This document shows positions 16,193 to 25,022 of a DNA stretch of 64,000 bases, in pieces; position 1 is the stretch's first letter; the number at the start of each line of letters is the position of its first letter. The position numbers were made by a program, and so were the translations under genes. This stretch comes from SIG351 sp045627045 (GTDB lineage Bacteria > Bacillota > Clostridia > HGM11327): positions 59,827-123,826 of the forward strand of contig JAZQMY010000033.1 in NCBI GenBank assembly GCA_045627045.1. Direction: 5' to 3'. The notes under the pieces are model-generated. The model was not told the DNA's origin. It saw nothing but the letters and a program-made list of their open reading frames with translations, and searched no databases.

Positions 16193-16297
16193 AATGATCG
16201 GTTCGGATTATTCCGGAGGCGATACACAGGATGACAATCACGTGACGGTCAGCCGGCGCTTTTGTTATGTGCCGTGGGTAAAAAGCATATATAAAAT

Positions 16298-16349
16298 AAA
16301 AAATGGTTTATTCGGGAGTGATCTGCCGGATAAACCATTTTGCTTTTTT
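16298..16349. terminator. Bidirectional terminator between convergent genes
   Basis: A long stem (AAAATGGTTTAT, 16300-16311, with ATAAACCATTTT, 16330-16341, extended by four further pairs) has T6 on the plus side and a T-rich run on the minus side. It separates the SGNH genes from the oppositely oriented GH2 gene. Confidence 0.9.
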
Positions 16350-16365
16350 ATTAAAAAATAATATA

Positions 16366-18750
16366 TTACCGGACCTGAACCGTAACAGATGCTTCCCTGA
16401 TTCCGTCAGCCGAAACAGTGAGAGTGAAGCTTCCCTTCTGATTTTTTACGGAGCGGACACACGCAACACAATAGCCTGCAAGAGCTTTCTTATCGCGGCG
16501 GATAAAAGCATCAGTTTCACGCTGATCGCCGTTATCTGTTGCAAGAAGCTCACCCTGTCCCGATATGGAGAAAAACAATCTGTCGGATGAAAGCGGACAT
16601 ATATTGCCTTCTTCATCGCAAACTGCCGCAGTGATGTAGACAAGGTCATCTCCGTCAGCTGTAATAGAATTCCTCTCGGCTGAAAGCGATATATGGTGAG
16701 GCTTGCCTGCAGTTCTGATTACTTTTTCTGCGGCATAATTTCCGTCAGCATCATATGCAACGACTTTTATTTCACCCGGCTCGTATATCGCATTGTCCCA
16801 TATCAGGCGGTAACGCAGCATCTCATCGGCATCGGAAAAGCTTCTTGTTCCGAAGGACTTTCCGTTAATGAAAAGCTCCGCCTTGGGATAGCTTGAGAAG
16901 GCGTGAACGGGAACTGTTTTTCCTTCATATCCCTCCCAATTCCAGTGAGGAAAAATATGCAGAACCGGATTATCAGTCCATTGTGAGCGATACAGATAGA
17001 AACGGTTTTTTGGAAGGCCTGCAAGATCGACAACGCCGAAGTAGGATGAACGTGAAGGCCATTCCGAGTAATACGGAGTAGGCTCTCCGAGATAATCCAT
17101 ACCCGTCCAGATAAATTCGCCTGCCATGAATTCGCAGTCATCCTGAGCCGCAAGCTCACGCTCGGGATAATATGCCCATGCAGGAGCTTCCGTATCGTAT
17201 GCGGAAATTGTCAGATCGTCATGCTTTATGCAGGGAATGGCTTTTTCCGCAGGAAGGTGATATATTCCTCTCGTGGAAACGCAGGATTCCGTTTCACTTC
17301 CTACCAGGCAGATATTCGGGTGGTCACGGTGAAATTCTTTATAATACAGAGGTTTGTAATTGATACCTACAACGTCAAGATAATCTGTCAGATGATAGTT
17401 AAATGCATTCCATATGTCATTGCATCCGGCTGTTGTCGGACGAGTCGGATCGGTGCGGTGGCAGATTTCTGTAAGCATTCTTGCAATACGCCACCCATCT
17501 TTTGAACTCTGCTCGCCTATCTCGTTTCCGATAGACCACATAATGACACAAGGATGGTTGCGGTCACGGCAGATAATGTCCATTGCATCTTTTGCGGCGT
17601 GCTCCCTGAAATATTTGGAATAGCCGTTTTTAACCTTTGGCATCATCCATTCATCAAAGAATTCATCCATTACCATGAAGCCCATTTCATCGCAGAGCGA
17701 GAGAAGCTCGGGCGACGGAGGATTATGGCTTGTTCTGATGGCGTTGACACCCATTTCCTTCATAAGCCTCAGCTGACGCTTGAGTGCGGCTGTGTTGACT
17801 GCGGCACCTATAGAGCCGAGATCGTGATGGTTGCACACTCCGTGAAGCTTTGTCTGCTTCCCGTTGAGGAAAAATCCGTGATCCGGCGTGAACTGAATCG
17901 TTCTGATTCCGAATGTGACCGATTCCTCATCGGCGATGCTTCCCGCTTCGTCAATAAGCTTTATTTTTGCGGAATATAGCTTTGGATGCTCCGTGTCCCA
18001 TAGAACGATGTCCGGAATATCGACTATTCCCGAAAGATTTCCGAATACATCTGTCCCTTCATCAAGAAGGGCAACAGATTGGCCGTCCGGAGAAAATATT
18101 TCTGCCTGAAGACGTGTTGTATCGGGGCCTGTGAAGGCTGCCGATATCTCAAAACGTGCGTTTTCTTTTCCTACCTCAAGCTGACGGATATAAATTCCGT
18201 TATACTGAATATGGTTTGCACTTTTTTCAACAAGATAAACGTTCCTGAAAATGCCTGCACCGGGATACCAGCGTGAGCAGTCATCAAAAACCGCTGCCGC
18301 AACTGATATCAGAGTCGGCTCTCCGTAATTTACGTGCTCCGTAATATCGACGGAGAATGATTTATAGCCGAAATGATTGAAGAAAACGTGCTTTCCGTTG
18401 ATATATATGTCTGATTCCCACATGATGCCGTCAAATTCGAGAAAAATCGAGTTCCCTTCAGCAGATGCGGGGATAAAGATGACTCTGCGGTAAACTCCGA
18501 GTCCTACAGTTGGCAGGGCACCTGTTCGTCCCGCGTGAACGATAGGGCGTGTTACGCCGTCTGCAAGCACATCTGAGTAGCTTCCGTCATTTTCGGGCCT
18601 GAATTCGCCGGAAATCGCCCAATCGTGAGGCACACGAACTTCTTCCCATGAGCCGTCGTCATAATCGGGTGAGAAAACTGCATCCGGAGCTTTCCCGTCC
18701 GGAAATAGACGAAATTTATAGCCGTAATCAAGTTTTGTCCTTTTTGCCAT
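16366..18750 (-). CDS. Glycoside hydrolase family 2 (beta-galactosidase type)
   Basis: The 794-aa protein shows the GH2 order: a sugar-binding jelly roll (about 1-180), an immunoglobulin-like domain (about 185-290), a TIM barrel (about 295-590) and C-terminal immunoglobulin-like domains. The acid/base is E410 in WSIGNEIGEQ, and the likely nucleophile is E486 in GSETESC. There is no signal peptide, so it is cytoplasmic. It is the third gene of an operon with a GH35 enzyme and a metallophosphoesterase. Specificity could be beta-galactosidase, beta-glucuronidase or related. Confidence 0.93.
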   Translation of the reverse strand: MAKRTKLDYGYKFRLFPDGKAPDAVFSPDYDDGSWEEVRVPHDWAISGEFRPENDGSYSDVLADGVTRPIVHAGRTGALPTVGLGVYRRVIFIPASAEGNSIFLEFDGIMWESDIYINGKHVFFNHFGYKSFSVDITEHVNYGEPTLISVAAAVFDDCSRWYPGAGIFRNVYLVEKSANHIQYNGIYIRQLEVGKENARFEISAAFTGPDTTRLQAEIFSPDGQSVALLDEGTDVFGNLSGIVDIPDIVLWDTEHPKLYSAKIKLIDEAGSIADEESVTFGIRTIQFTPDHGFFLNGKQTKLHGVCNHHDLGSIGAAVNTAALKRQLRLMKEMGVNAIRTSHNPPSPELLSLCDEMGFMVMDEFFDEWMMPKVKNGYSKYFREHAAKDAMDIICRDRNHPCVIMWSIGNEIGEQSSKDGWRIARMLTEICHRTDPTRPTTAGCNDIWNAFNYHLTDYLDVVGINYKPLYYKEFHRDHPNICLVGSETESCVSTRGIYHLPAEKAIPCIKHDDLTISAYDTEAPAWAYYPERELAAQDDCEFMAGEFIWTGMDYLGEPTPYYSEWPSRSSYFGVVDLAGLPKNRFYLYRSQWTDNPVLHIFPHWNWEGYEGKTVPVHAFSSYPKAELFINGKSFGTRSFSDADEMLRYRLIWDNAIYEPGEIKVVAYDADGNYAAEKVIRTAGKPHHISLSAERNSITADGDDLVYITAAVCDEEGNICPLSSDRLFFSISGQGELLATDNGDQRETDAFIRRDKKALAGYCVACVRSVKNQKGSFTLTVSADGIREASVTVQVR

Positions 18751-18796
18751 ATTTGTCTCCTGTGTTCAAAAAATGATAGCCGAAACGTGGTGTAAT

Positions 18797-19612
18797 TTAC
18801 GGCTCGATACTTATTATTCTCACAAAGCCTTCAAATGCCGGCCCTGCGGAGTACTGCATTCTGCCTTCGGCAAATTCAAATGCCGAAGAATAATGAATGT
18901 GTCCCGAAAGATAAGCGACTACATTGCTTTTTGCAGACTTTACAAAGTCAACAAATTGAGCGGTTATTGAGTCTGAATGAGGTGCGCCGAGAAGATAGTA
19001 CGGCGAAGCACCCTCCCAGAATCTTTTGTCAATAAGCTTTTTTGTTTCTTCGGTGAAAAGCGGCATATGTGAAGCAAGCACAATGGGCTTTCCTTCGGCT
19101 GAAACGGATTTCATCTGAACATATTGCTCCTCTGAAACGGATCCCTTGAAGGCATTCAGCGAGACTACCGTAAAGTCCTCAAGCCTTACAACGTGAAAAT
19201 CGGGCTCGTTATCGAATAACGGCATCAGCATTGACACGCTTTTTGCGTAATCAAGCTCTTTATCATGATGAGAAGTATCGTGATTGCCCATGACGTAAAT
19301 GAACTTTCCCTTGAAGCCTGCTTTAATATTTTCAAGATATTGAAGCGAGCCTGATGTGAGAGAGTCTGTTCCGTCACCTGTCAGAACCAGTATGTCGGCG
19401 CTTTTGACTTCGTCATCTGAAAGTATTTCTTCGAGATTCTGCAAAGGCGTTTTGCCGTTGGAGCTCCATTCCTTTATTCCGTGGGCTATTGCATCAGAAT
19501 CCTTCTGATCGTCATCGGCAGAGGGAACGGTGATGTGAGTGTCTGAAATATGGATCAGCTTTTTCGGAAAACGGATTCCTGGTATGTGTACGCTTATTCT
19601 TTCGATTGTCAT
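18797..19612 (-). CDS. Calcineurin-like metallophosphoesterase
   Basis: The 271-aa protein has the full motif series HISDTHIT, LTGDGTDS, MGNHDTSH, SHMPL and SGHIHYSS that ligates two metal ions. The family hydrolyses phosphomono- or diesters, including cyclic nucleotides. The gene starts five bases after the GH35 stop codon and lies before the GH2 gene, so it belongs to a glycoside operon. Its phosphate substrate there is unclear; a sugar phosphate is possible. Confidence 0.88.
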   Translation of the reverse strand: MTIERISVHIPGIRFPKKLIHISDTHITVPSADDDQKDSDAIAHGIKEWSSNGKTPLQNLEEILSDDEVKSADILVLTGDGTDSLTSGSLQYLENIKAGFKGKFIYVMGNHDTSHHDKELDYAKSVSMLMPLFDNEPDFHVVRLEDFTVVSLNAFKGSVSEEQYVQMKSVSAEGKPIVLASHMPLFTEETKKLIDKRFWEGASPYYLLGAPHSDSITAQFVDFVKSAKSNVVAYLSGHIHYSSAFEFAEGRMQYSAGPAFEGFVRIISIEP

Positions 19613-19617
19613 AGCTT

Positions 19618-21381
19618 TTAGCCGAGGTTAGGCTCGGCGAAGAATTCGATCTCCGGCTTTTCGTAAGCATCGGATTCGAATACGATAATATCGTTTTTAC
19701 CTTTTCTGAGGAGCGGAGCAGGAACAAAAAGTGTCTTCGTAGGTCCCTTATCGTTCCAGTATCTTCCGATATTGAATCCGTTTACGACAACGAAGCCCTT
19801 GTGGAAGCCGTCAAGGCGAATGAATGTATCGCAAGGCTCCTCGTTGATTTCAAGCTCACCCTTGAGGAATGCGGGTCTGTTGTCATCGGCTGTCTCATCT
19901 TGATATACAAGGCCTGAAAGATCATCCATTGTCATGGAATAGATATCCCAGCCATAGTGGAACATTTGTTCAAGACGGATTCCTCCGACAATACCCTTCT
20001 TGTCGAAAAGCTCCGGACCGTAGTTAACTCGTCCGCAGTTCTCAACAAGAACGTCAAGCTTGAGACTTTCGCCCTTCTTGAGCTCGATCCATACCTGATC
20101 GCCGTTTTCTTCTGCATTGCGGTAGAAGATGGACTTTTTCTCACCGTCAATGAATACCGTTGCTCTGTCTCTTACATTGCCGAAGCAGAGGTAACGCTTT
20201 TCCATCGGGCCCGTGAGTGTTGTTGAATACATAATGAATCCGAAATCCTGCCCTGCCTGCTCCATAGTGAGAGGTGCAGCACAGGTTTTTTTCTCGGAAA
20301 TGTTATCGATATTGCTGAAGAGAGGAGCTTTCTTTGTGAGCGCAAGCTTACCGTAAGCTTTCTTCTTTGTGTTTTCAACGTCGAGCGGAGGGAGATAGCC
20401 TGTCTTTTTTGCAATAACATCTCTTACTGCAAAATATGTCGGGCGAAGGTCGCCTGATTCGGAAACGGGAGCATCATAATCATAGCTTGTAACAGTAGGC
20501 TGATATACGCCTTCCGAGTGGTTTGCGCCGTTTGTAAATGCGAAATTTGTGCCGCCGTGGAACATATAGAAATTGAATGATGCACCGCTTTCTATCATCG
20601 GAACGAGGTCACGAAGAGTTTCTTCAACGGAACGTGTGTGGTTCTGTTCACCCCAGTGGTTGAACCAACCGCACCAGAATTCTCCGCACATTGAAGGCTG
20701 ATTCGGTCTGAAATCGTCAAGCACTTCAAATGCCTCCATTGGATGACTGCCGAAGTTTGCAACGCAGGGATATTCCGGAAGCGTGCCGCCGTTGAGCATC
20801 CAGTAGCCGGGACCGTCAGATGTGTAGAGGAGACAATCAATGCCGTTTTCCTTGTATATATCGGCAATGGCTCTCAGATAATCCTTATCATCACCGTATG
20901 AGCCGTATTCGTTCTCAATCTGAACCATAATGATTCCGCCGCCGTTTGTGCAGAGGTGCGGACGGATGCGTGAAAGAAGCTCGTTGTAGTACGGACGGAC
21001 TTTTTCAAGATATTTTTTATCGTTGCAGCGGATGTTGATATTTTCGTAATTGAGAAGCCATGACGGAAGACCGCCGAAGTCAAATTCGGAGCAGATGTAC
21101 GGACCCGGACGGACGATAACTTTAAGTCCGAGGCTCTCGGCGATAGAAATATATCTTTCAATATCAAGTATGCCTGAGAAGTCGAACTGACCTTCTTTTC
21201 TCTCGTGGAGATTCCAGCAGACATATGTTTCTACAGTATTAAGACCTGTGGCACGGAGCTTCTTGAGTCTGTCTTCCCAGTATTCGGGAACGATACGCCA
21301 GTAGTGCATGGCGCCTGACATGATCTGGAACGGCTTGCCGTCAAGAAGAAAATCTTTGCCTTTAAATGTGAATGTACTCAT
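19618..21381 (-). CDS. Glycoside hydrolase family 35 beta-galactosidase
   Basis: The 587-aa protein has the GH35 TIM barrel at its N-terminus, with RPGPYICSEFDFGGLPSWL, the acid/base E158 in QIENEYGSYG and the nucleophile E234 in MCGEFWCGWF. Beta-sandwich domains follow (about 360-587). It is predicted to release terminal beta-galactose from oligosaccharides in the cytoplasm; no signal peptide is present. It is the first gene of a three-gene operon with a good promoter at 21416-21444. Confidence 0.95.
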   Translation of the reverse strand: MSTFTFKGKDFLLDGKPFQIMSGAMHYWRIVPEYWEDRLKKLRATGLNTVETYVCWNLHERKEGQFDFSGILDIERYISIAESLGLKVIVRPGPYICSEFDFGGLPSWLLNYENINIRCNDKKYLEKVRPYYNELLSRIRPHLCTNGGGIIMVQIENEYGSYGDDKDYLRAIADIYKENGIDCLLYTSDGPGYWMLNGGTLPEYPCVANFGSHPMEAFEVLDDFRPNQPSMCGEFWCGWFNHWGEQNHTRSVEETLRDLVPMIESGASFNFYMFHGGTNFAFTNGANHSEGVYQPTVTSYDYDAPVSESGDLRPTYFAVRDVIAKKTGYLPPLDVENTKKKAYGKLALTKKAPLFSNIDNISEKKTCAAPLTMEQAGQDFGFIMYSTTLTGPMEKRYLCFGNVRDRATVFIDGEKKSIFYRNAEENGDQVWIELKKGESLKLDVLVENCGRVNYGPELFDKKGIVGGIRLEQMFHYGWDIYSMTMDDLSGLVYQDETADDNRPAFLKGELEINEEPCDTFIRLDGFHKGFVVVNGFNIGRYWNDKGPTKTLFVPAPLLRKGKNDIIVFESDAYEKPEIEFFAEPNLG

Positions 21382-21415
21382 TATTTATTATTTCCTTTCA
21401 GAATTTCATAAAATA

Positions 21416-21444
21416 ATTATATCACAGAAATCATTTCTTTTCAA
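21416..21444 (-). promoter_or_regulatory. Promoter of the GH35-phosphoesterase-GH2 operon
   Basis: On the minus strand TTGAAA (21439-21444), 17 bp and TATAAT (21416-21421), 35 bases before the GH35 start codon. Confidence 0.75.
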
Positions 21445-21577
21445 GAATAATGAGCTCTTAAACAAAATAAAAGAGAATGAAAGCAGAATTTATGGATAAT
21501 ATCAAACCGCTGTCTGAATGAAAGACTTATAAGACACAAACCTCCTTGAAAGAGCGTAGGAAAAAGACAAAAGGGCA

Positions 21578-21607
21578 AAGAAAAAGTCCCGTGATTATTA
21601 CGGGACT
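21578..21607 (-). terminator. Terminator of the EamA transporter gene
   Basis: The 8-bp stem AGTCCCGT/ACGGGACT (21585-21607) is followed by T5C-type T-rich sequence on the minus strand. It is six bases past the stop codon. Confidence 0.85.
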
Positions 21608-21613
21608 TGACGC

Positions 21614-22525
21614 TTATTCAACTTTATTTTTCTTTTTACCGAAAGGTATCTGTGCAAGCATAACGGCGACAAACATCAGCACACAGCCTATGTATTCCTT
21701 TACGGTCATCCTTTCGTGAAGAATTATTGCACCGGAGAGAGTTGCAAAAACCGATTCAAGACTTAAAAGGAGCGACACGACAGTAGGATTTGCATCCTTT
21801 TGTGCGACTATCTGAAGCGTGTAGGCAACGCCGCTTGAGAATATGCCGACATAGAGAATAGGGAAGGCACACTCGATTATAGCAGGCATGGACGGCGTCT
21901 CAAAGAAAATCATACATATCGATGAAAACACACCTGCAACGATGAACTGCGCAAACGAAAGCTCAACTCCGTCAACGAATCTTGAAAAGTAATCGATCAC
22001 AAGAATGTGACAGGAGAAAACGAACGCACAGAGCAGAACGTAAAGGTCGCTGACGGAAACAGAAAAATCTTCCTTGATGCAGAGAAGATAAAGCCCTGCG
22101 ACGGCGATTACGACACTTATCCATACCGATACGGGCGCTTTTTTGCCGAAGAAAATGCCGATTATAGGCACAAGCACGATATAAAGAGCGGTGATGAAGC
22201 CGGCCTTGCCCGGTGATGTTTCCGAAAGTCCCATCTGCTGAAGGTTTGATGCTATCGCAAGCACGGCTCCGCAGCAAAGACCTCCCAGAAGGAGCATTTT
22301 TGTATAAGCTTTTTTCTCTGCCCGTGTTTTTTCGGGCTTATGCGAAAGCTTTCTTATGATCAGGATCACCGGAATCAGTGCCGCTGCACCTATAAATGAT
22401 CGGAGTGCATTGAATGTGAATGCACCGATGAGGTCGGTGGAAACGCTCTGTGCAACGAATGCCGTACCCCATATTACTGCCGCGATGATGGGGCAGACGG
22501 TTTGACGTAAATAATTCTTTTTCAT
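21614..22525 (-). CDS. EamA/DMT superfamily transporter
   Basis: The roughly 304-aa protein has ten predicted membrane segments in two EamA repeats, including the typical WGTAFVAQ start, and ends in a basic tail (FGKKKNK). Members export amino acids, nucleosides or other small metabolites. The substrate cannot be told. The start is uncertain: the ATG at 22525 and a GTG at 22549 both lack a clear ribosome site. It is divergent from a small membrane-peptide gene. Confidence 0.85.
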   Translation of the reverse strand: MKKNYLRQTVCPIIAAVIWGTAFVAQSVSTDLIGAFTFNALRSFIGAAALIPVILIIRKLSHKPEKTRAEKKAYTKMLLLGGLCCGAVLAIASNLQQMGLSETSPGKAGFITALYIVLVPIIGIFFGKKAPVSVWISVVIAVAGLYLLCIKEDFSVSVSDLYVLLCAFVFSCHILVIDYFSRFVDGVELSFAQFIVAGVFSSICMIFFETPSMPAIIECAFPILYVGIFSSGVAYTLQIVAQKDANPTVVSLLLSLESVFATLSGAIILHERMTVKEYIGCVLMFVAVMLAQIPFGKKKNKVE

Positions 22526-22577
22526 ATAAGTAAAATAACAATACCGCACACGATGCGGATGAAAATAAATTTTTCAG

Positions 22578-22606
22578 TAACAAAGGCCATCCTTTCTGCA
22601 TATAAT
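22578..22606 (+). promoter_or_regulatory. Possible promoter of the 57-aa peptide gene
   Basis: TAACAA (22578-22583), 17 bp and TATAAT (22601-22606). The -10 is perfect and the -35 is weak. Confidence 0.45.
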
Positions 22607-22645
22607 GAGAGTGCAGAAATAATTTATCGGAAAGGAATTGCCTGA

Positions 22646-22819
22646 ATGTTCAATAATTTATTAAAAAAAATAAAGTGCCTATCACCCAAAAGGATAATTG
22701 GCACTCTTTTTCTTATTGCCGGAGCAGTCCTGCTTATATGCTTCTTACCCGGCTGGGTCTGGGGAGCAATCTTAGGCATAGCTATTATCGCCGCAGGCTG
22801 CTTTCTTGTTTTACCCTGA
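22646..22819 (+). CDS. Small membrane protein of unknown function, 57 aa
   Basis: A GGAAAGGA ribosome site precedes this short frame at good distance. The protein starts with a basic amphipathic stretch (about residues 1-17, four lysines and one arginine). It continues with two hydrophobic segments (about 18-34 and 36-56) separated by LPGWVWG. It lies between the divergent EamA gene and the convergent rpmB gene. I do not recognise the family. The ribosome site, the perfect -10 box and the amphipathic plus transmembrane layout support a real gene. Confidence 0.6.
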   Translation: MFNNLLKKIKCLSPKRIIGTLFLIAGAVLLICFLPGWVWGAILGIAIIAAGCFLVLP

Positions 22820-22854
22820 TAAATGTGTTGCTTCAGACTGAAAGCCCGGGAGAG

Positions 22855-23043
22855 TTATGCTCTCTCGATCTTATTTGCACGAAGACAATGTGTGCAAACA
22901 TACACCTGCTCAACGGAGTCACCTGACTTAACGTGAACCTTCTTCAAGTTCGCATTCCATGAGCGGTTAGTCTTGATGTTGGAATGGCTTACTGCATGTC
23001 CGTAAGTTCTACCCTTGCCGCAAACTGAACAAACCTTAGACAT
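22855..23043 (-). CDS. rpmB: 50S ribosomal protein L28
   Basis: The 62-aa protein matches bacterial L28, with CSVCGKG and CTHCLRANK. The two CxxC pairs form the zinc-binding C+ version. AAGGAGGTG precedes the ATG at 23043, and its own promoter is at 23090-23118. It sits directly downstream of the dcw cluster but has its own transcription start. Confidence 0.96.
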   Translation of the reverse strand: MSKVCSVCGKGRTYGHAVSHSNIKTNRSWNANLKKVHVKSGDSVEQVYVCTHCLRANKIERA

Positions 23044-23089
23044 CGAAACACACCTCCTTATAGTTAATAGCACTAAAATTTACTTGCTT

Positions 23090-23118
23090 ATTATATCATA
23101 ATATCAAAATAAATGCAA
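23090..23118 (-). promoter_or_regulatory. Promoter of rpmB
   Basis: On the minus strand TTGCAT (23113-23118), 17 bp and TATAAT (23090-23095). Confidence 0.75.
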
Positions 23119-23135
23119 GAGGATTTTTTCAAAAA

Positions 23136-24218
23136 TCATAAAGTTTTATTATTTTTGCCTGAAAGAGAGTAAATCAGATCAAGAATCGTATCTGTTCCTT
23201 CTGCAGATTGTGAAGCATTCATAGCAGACTTGATTCTTGAGCTTTCCTGGCTGAGCCTGTTGATGTAGTAGATGAATTTTTCTGAATCAAGCTCATCCTG
23301 ATCCACGGACAGAGCATAGCCGCTTTTTGCAAATGACTGGGCGTTAAGTATCTGGTCACCTCTGCTTTCACCCTTCGGAAGAGGGATGAGGAGCATAGGC
23401 TTCTTTGCGGCAAGAAACTCAAATATCGAATTTGAGCCTGCGCGGGATACTGCCAGATCGCTTGCGGCGAAGAGATGACGAAGCTCCTCGGAAACGTATC
23501 CGAATTGCTTGTAGCCCCTGATGCCCTCTAAATCGGGATCCGTGCCGCTTTTCCCGTAAATGTGTATAATATCAAATTTATTGACAAGAGTGCTTACAGA
23601 GGCTTTTACAAGCTCATTGATGGCTCTTGCTCCGAGCGAACCGCCCATTATTATCAGAACCGGCTTTTTGCCGTCAAATCCGCACAGCTCAAGTCCTTTT
23701 TCTCTTGAACCCGTGAAAAGATCCTGTCTTAAAGGAGAACCGGTGCAGATATATTTATCCGAATGATATGCAGCTGCTGTTTCGGGAAAGGTCGTGCAGA
23801 CCTTATCTGCGAAGCGCGCAGAAAGCTTGTTTGCAAGCCCGAGAGTATAGTCGGATTCATGTATGATGACAGGGATCTTGTGGATATGTGCCGCAACAAC
23901 TACGGGCACCGTAACAAAGCCTCCCTTTGAAAAAACGATATCGGGCTTTATTTCCTTGATGAGCTTTTCTGCATCGTTGAGACCCTTGAGGACCCTGAAT
24001 GCATCCCTTACGTTTTCAAGTGTGATGCTTCTGTTCAGTCTTCCTGCTGAAATGGGATGGTAAATGATATCCGGATCCTTTGCCGTGATATCCTTTTCCA
24101 TACCGCGCTTTGTGCCGATGTAATCTATCTGAAATCTGTGCTTTTTGAGCGACGGAACGAGCGCCATATTACCGCTGACGTGTCCGGCTGTGCCTCCGCC
24201 GGTGAGAATGATTTTCAT
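23136..24218 (-). CDS. murG: UDP-GlcNAc:lipid I GlcNAc transferase MurG
   Basis: The 360-aa GT28 enzyme carries TGGGTAGHV at the N-terminus (lipid I side), HESDYTLGLANK, MGGSLGARAINE and SRAGSNSIFEF (UDP-GlcNAc side). It adds GlcNAc to lipid I to make lipid II on the inner face of the membrane. It is the last gene of the dcw cluster here, after ftsQ; in many Firmicutes it lies before murA or ftsQ. Confidence 0.96.
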   Translation of the reverse strand: MKIILTGGGTAGHVSGNMALVPSLKKHRFQIDYIGTKRGMEKDITAKDPDIIYHPISAGRLNRSITLENVRDAFRVLKGLNDAEKLIKEIKPDIVFSKGGFVTVPVVVAAHIHKIPVIIHESDYTLGLANKLSARFADKVCTTFPETAAAYHSDKYICTGSPLRQDLFTGSREKGLELCGFDGKKPVLIIMGGSLGARAINELVKASVSTLVNKFDIIHIYGKSGTDPDLEGIRGYKQFGYVSEELRHLFAASDLAVSRAGSNSIFEFLAAKKPMLLIPLPKGESRGDQILNAQSFAKSGYALSVDQDELDSEKFIYYINRLSQESSRIKSAMNASQSAEGTDTILDLIYSLSGKNNKTL

Positions 24219-24263
24219 ACTGACCTGCCATCCTTTCTGGAAGTTGTGGGGTGTTGAATGAAT

Positions 24264-24983
24264 TTAAGAGACGGTGAAATAATCCTTATAAATGGTTATC
24301 TGGTGATCATTGCCGTCAAGGATAAGCTCTATCAATGTTTCCTCTCCGAGGAGCTCAAGCTTGCTGTCGATATCGACGGCTTCGCACAGGTCAAGTCTCT
24401 TGCCGTTCTTTGTGATAAGATAAACAGACGACATATCTTCGAGAGAAATGATGTCGACGAGATCCTTTGAGCCTGACTTTGCGATGCCTTCGATTACGGT
24501 AAGGATCACGCTTCTCTGATAAGGATCCTTTGTGAGGAGCTTATCACCCTTCAGATACTGCGAAATTCTGATGCCTGTAAATATCGGCAGAGAGTAGCCT
24601 GTTGTGCCCATGGCCGTTCTGATGACGTTGGCATTGCTGTCTATGACGATATAACCTTCATCATATGAAATAAGTGCGGCAGGGAGCCTTTCGGATACCG
24701 TTATGTTGACTGTGAAGGGATAGAGAACGGTCACTGTTGTCGCTTCAAAAGTGCCTGAAGCGTTGATTTTTTCAATGACCTTCTCGGTGTTTACTCTGAA
24801 TATATTCTGTCCTTCCTTCAGTCCGGAAAGCTCTCTTACCGAAATACATTCCTCCTCGGAAAGCATATCGGAGATTATGTTTATTTTTTGTATTTTGAAC
24901 AGATTACCGTACATAACACCGAGCCCTGCAAGGACCACGATGGCTGTTATTACAATAACAAGTAAGAACGTTCTTGATTTCAT
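24264..24983 (-). CDS. ftsQ: Cell division protein FtsQ/DivIB
   Basis: The 239-aa protein has one N-terminal membrane segment (about residues 7-26) and then a POTRA domain (about 33-100, with KINIISDMLSEEECISV). The FtsQ-type beta domain with TVNITVSERLPAALISYDEGY follows. It would link FtsL and FtsB/DivIC in the divisome outside the membrane. It is preceded by murA and followed by murG in the cluster. Confidence 0.88.
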   Translation of the reverse strand: MKSRTFLLVIVITAIVVLAGLGVMYGNLFKIQKINIISDMLSEEECISVRELSGLKEGQNIFRVNTEKVIEKINASGTFEATTVTVLYPFTVNITVSERLPAALISYDEGYIVIDSNANVIRTAMGTTGYSLPIFTGIRISQYLKGDKLLTKDPYQRSVILTVIEGIAKSGSKDLVDIISLEDMSSVYLITKNGKRLDLCEAVDIDSKLELLGEETLIELILDGNDHQITIYKDYFTVS

Positions 24984-25022
24984 GAAGATAGTCTGCCTTT
25001 CTTTTGTGATTTATCAGCTGTA

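Noticed and set aside
16194..16361. A 55-codon open frame on the plus strand after the second SGNH gene.
   Set aside because: It has no ribosome site and runs straight through the bidirectional terminator hairpin, so the frame is likely accidental.
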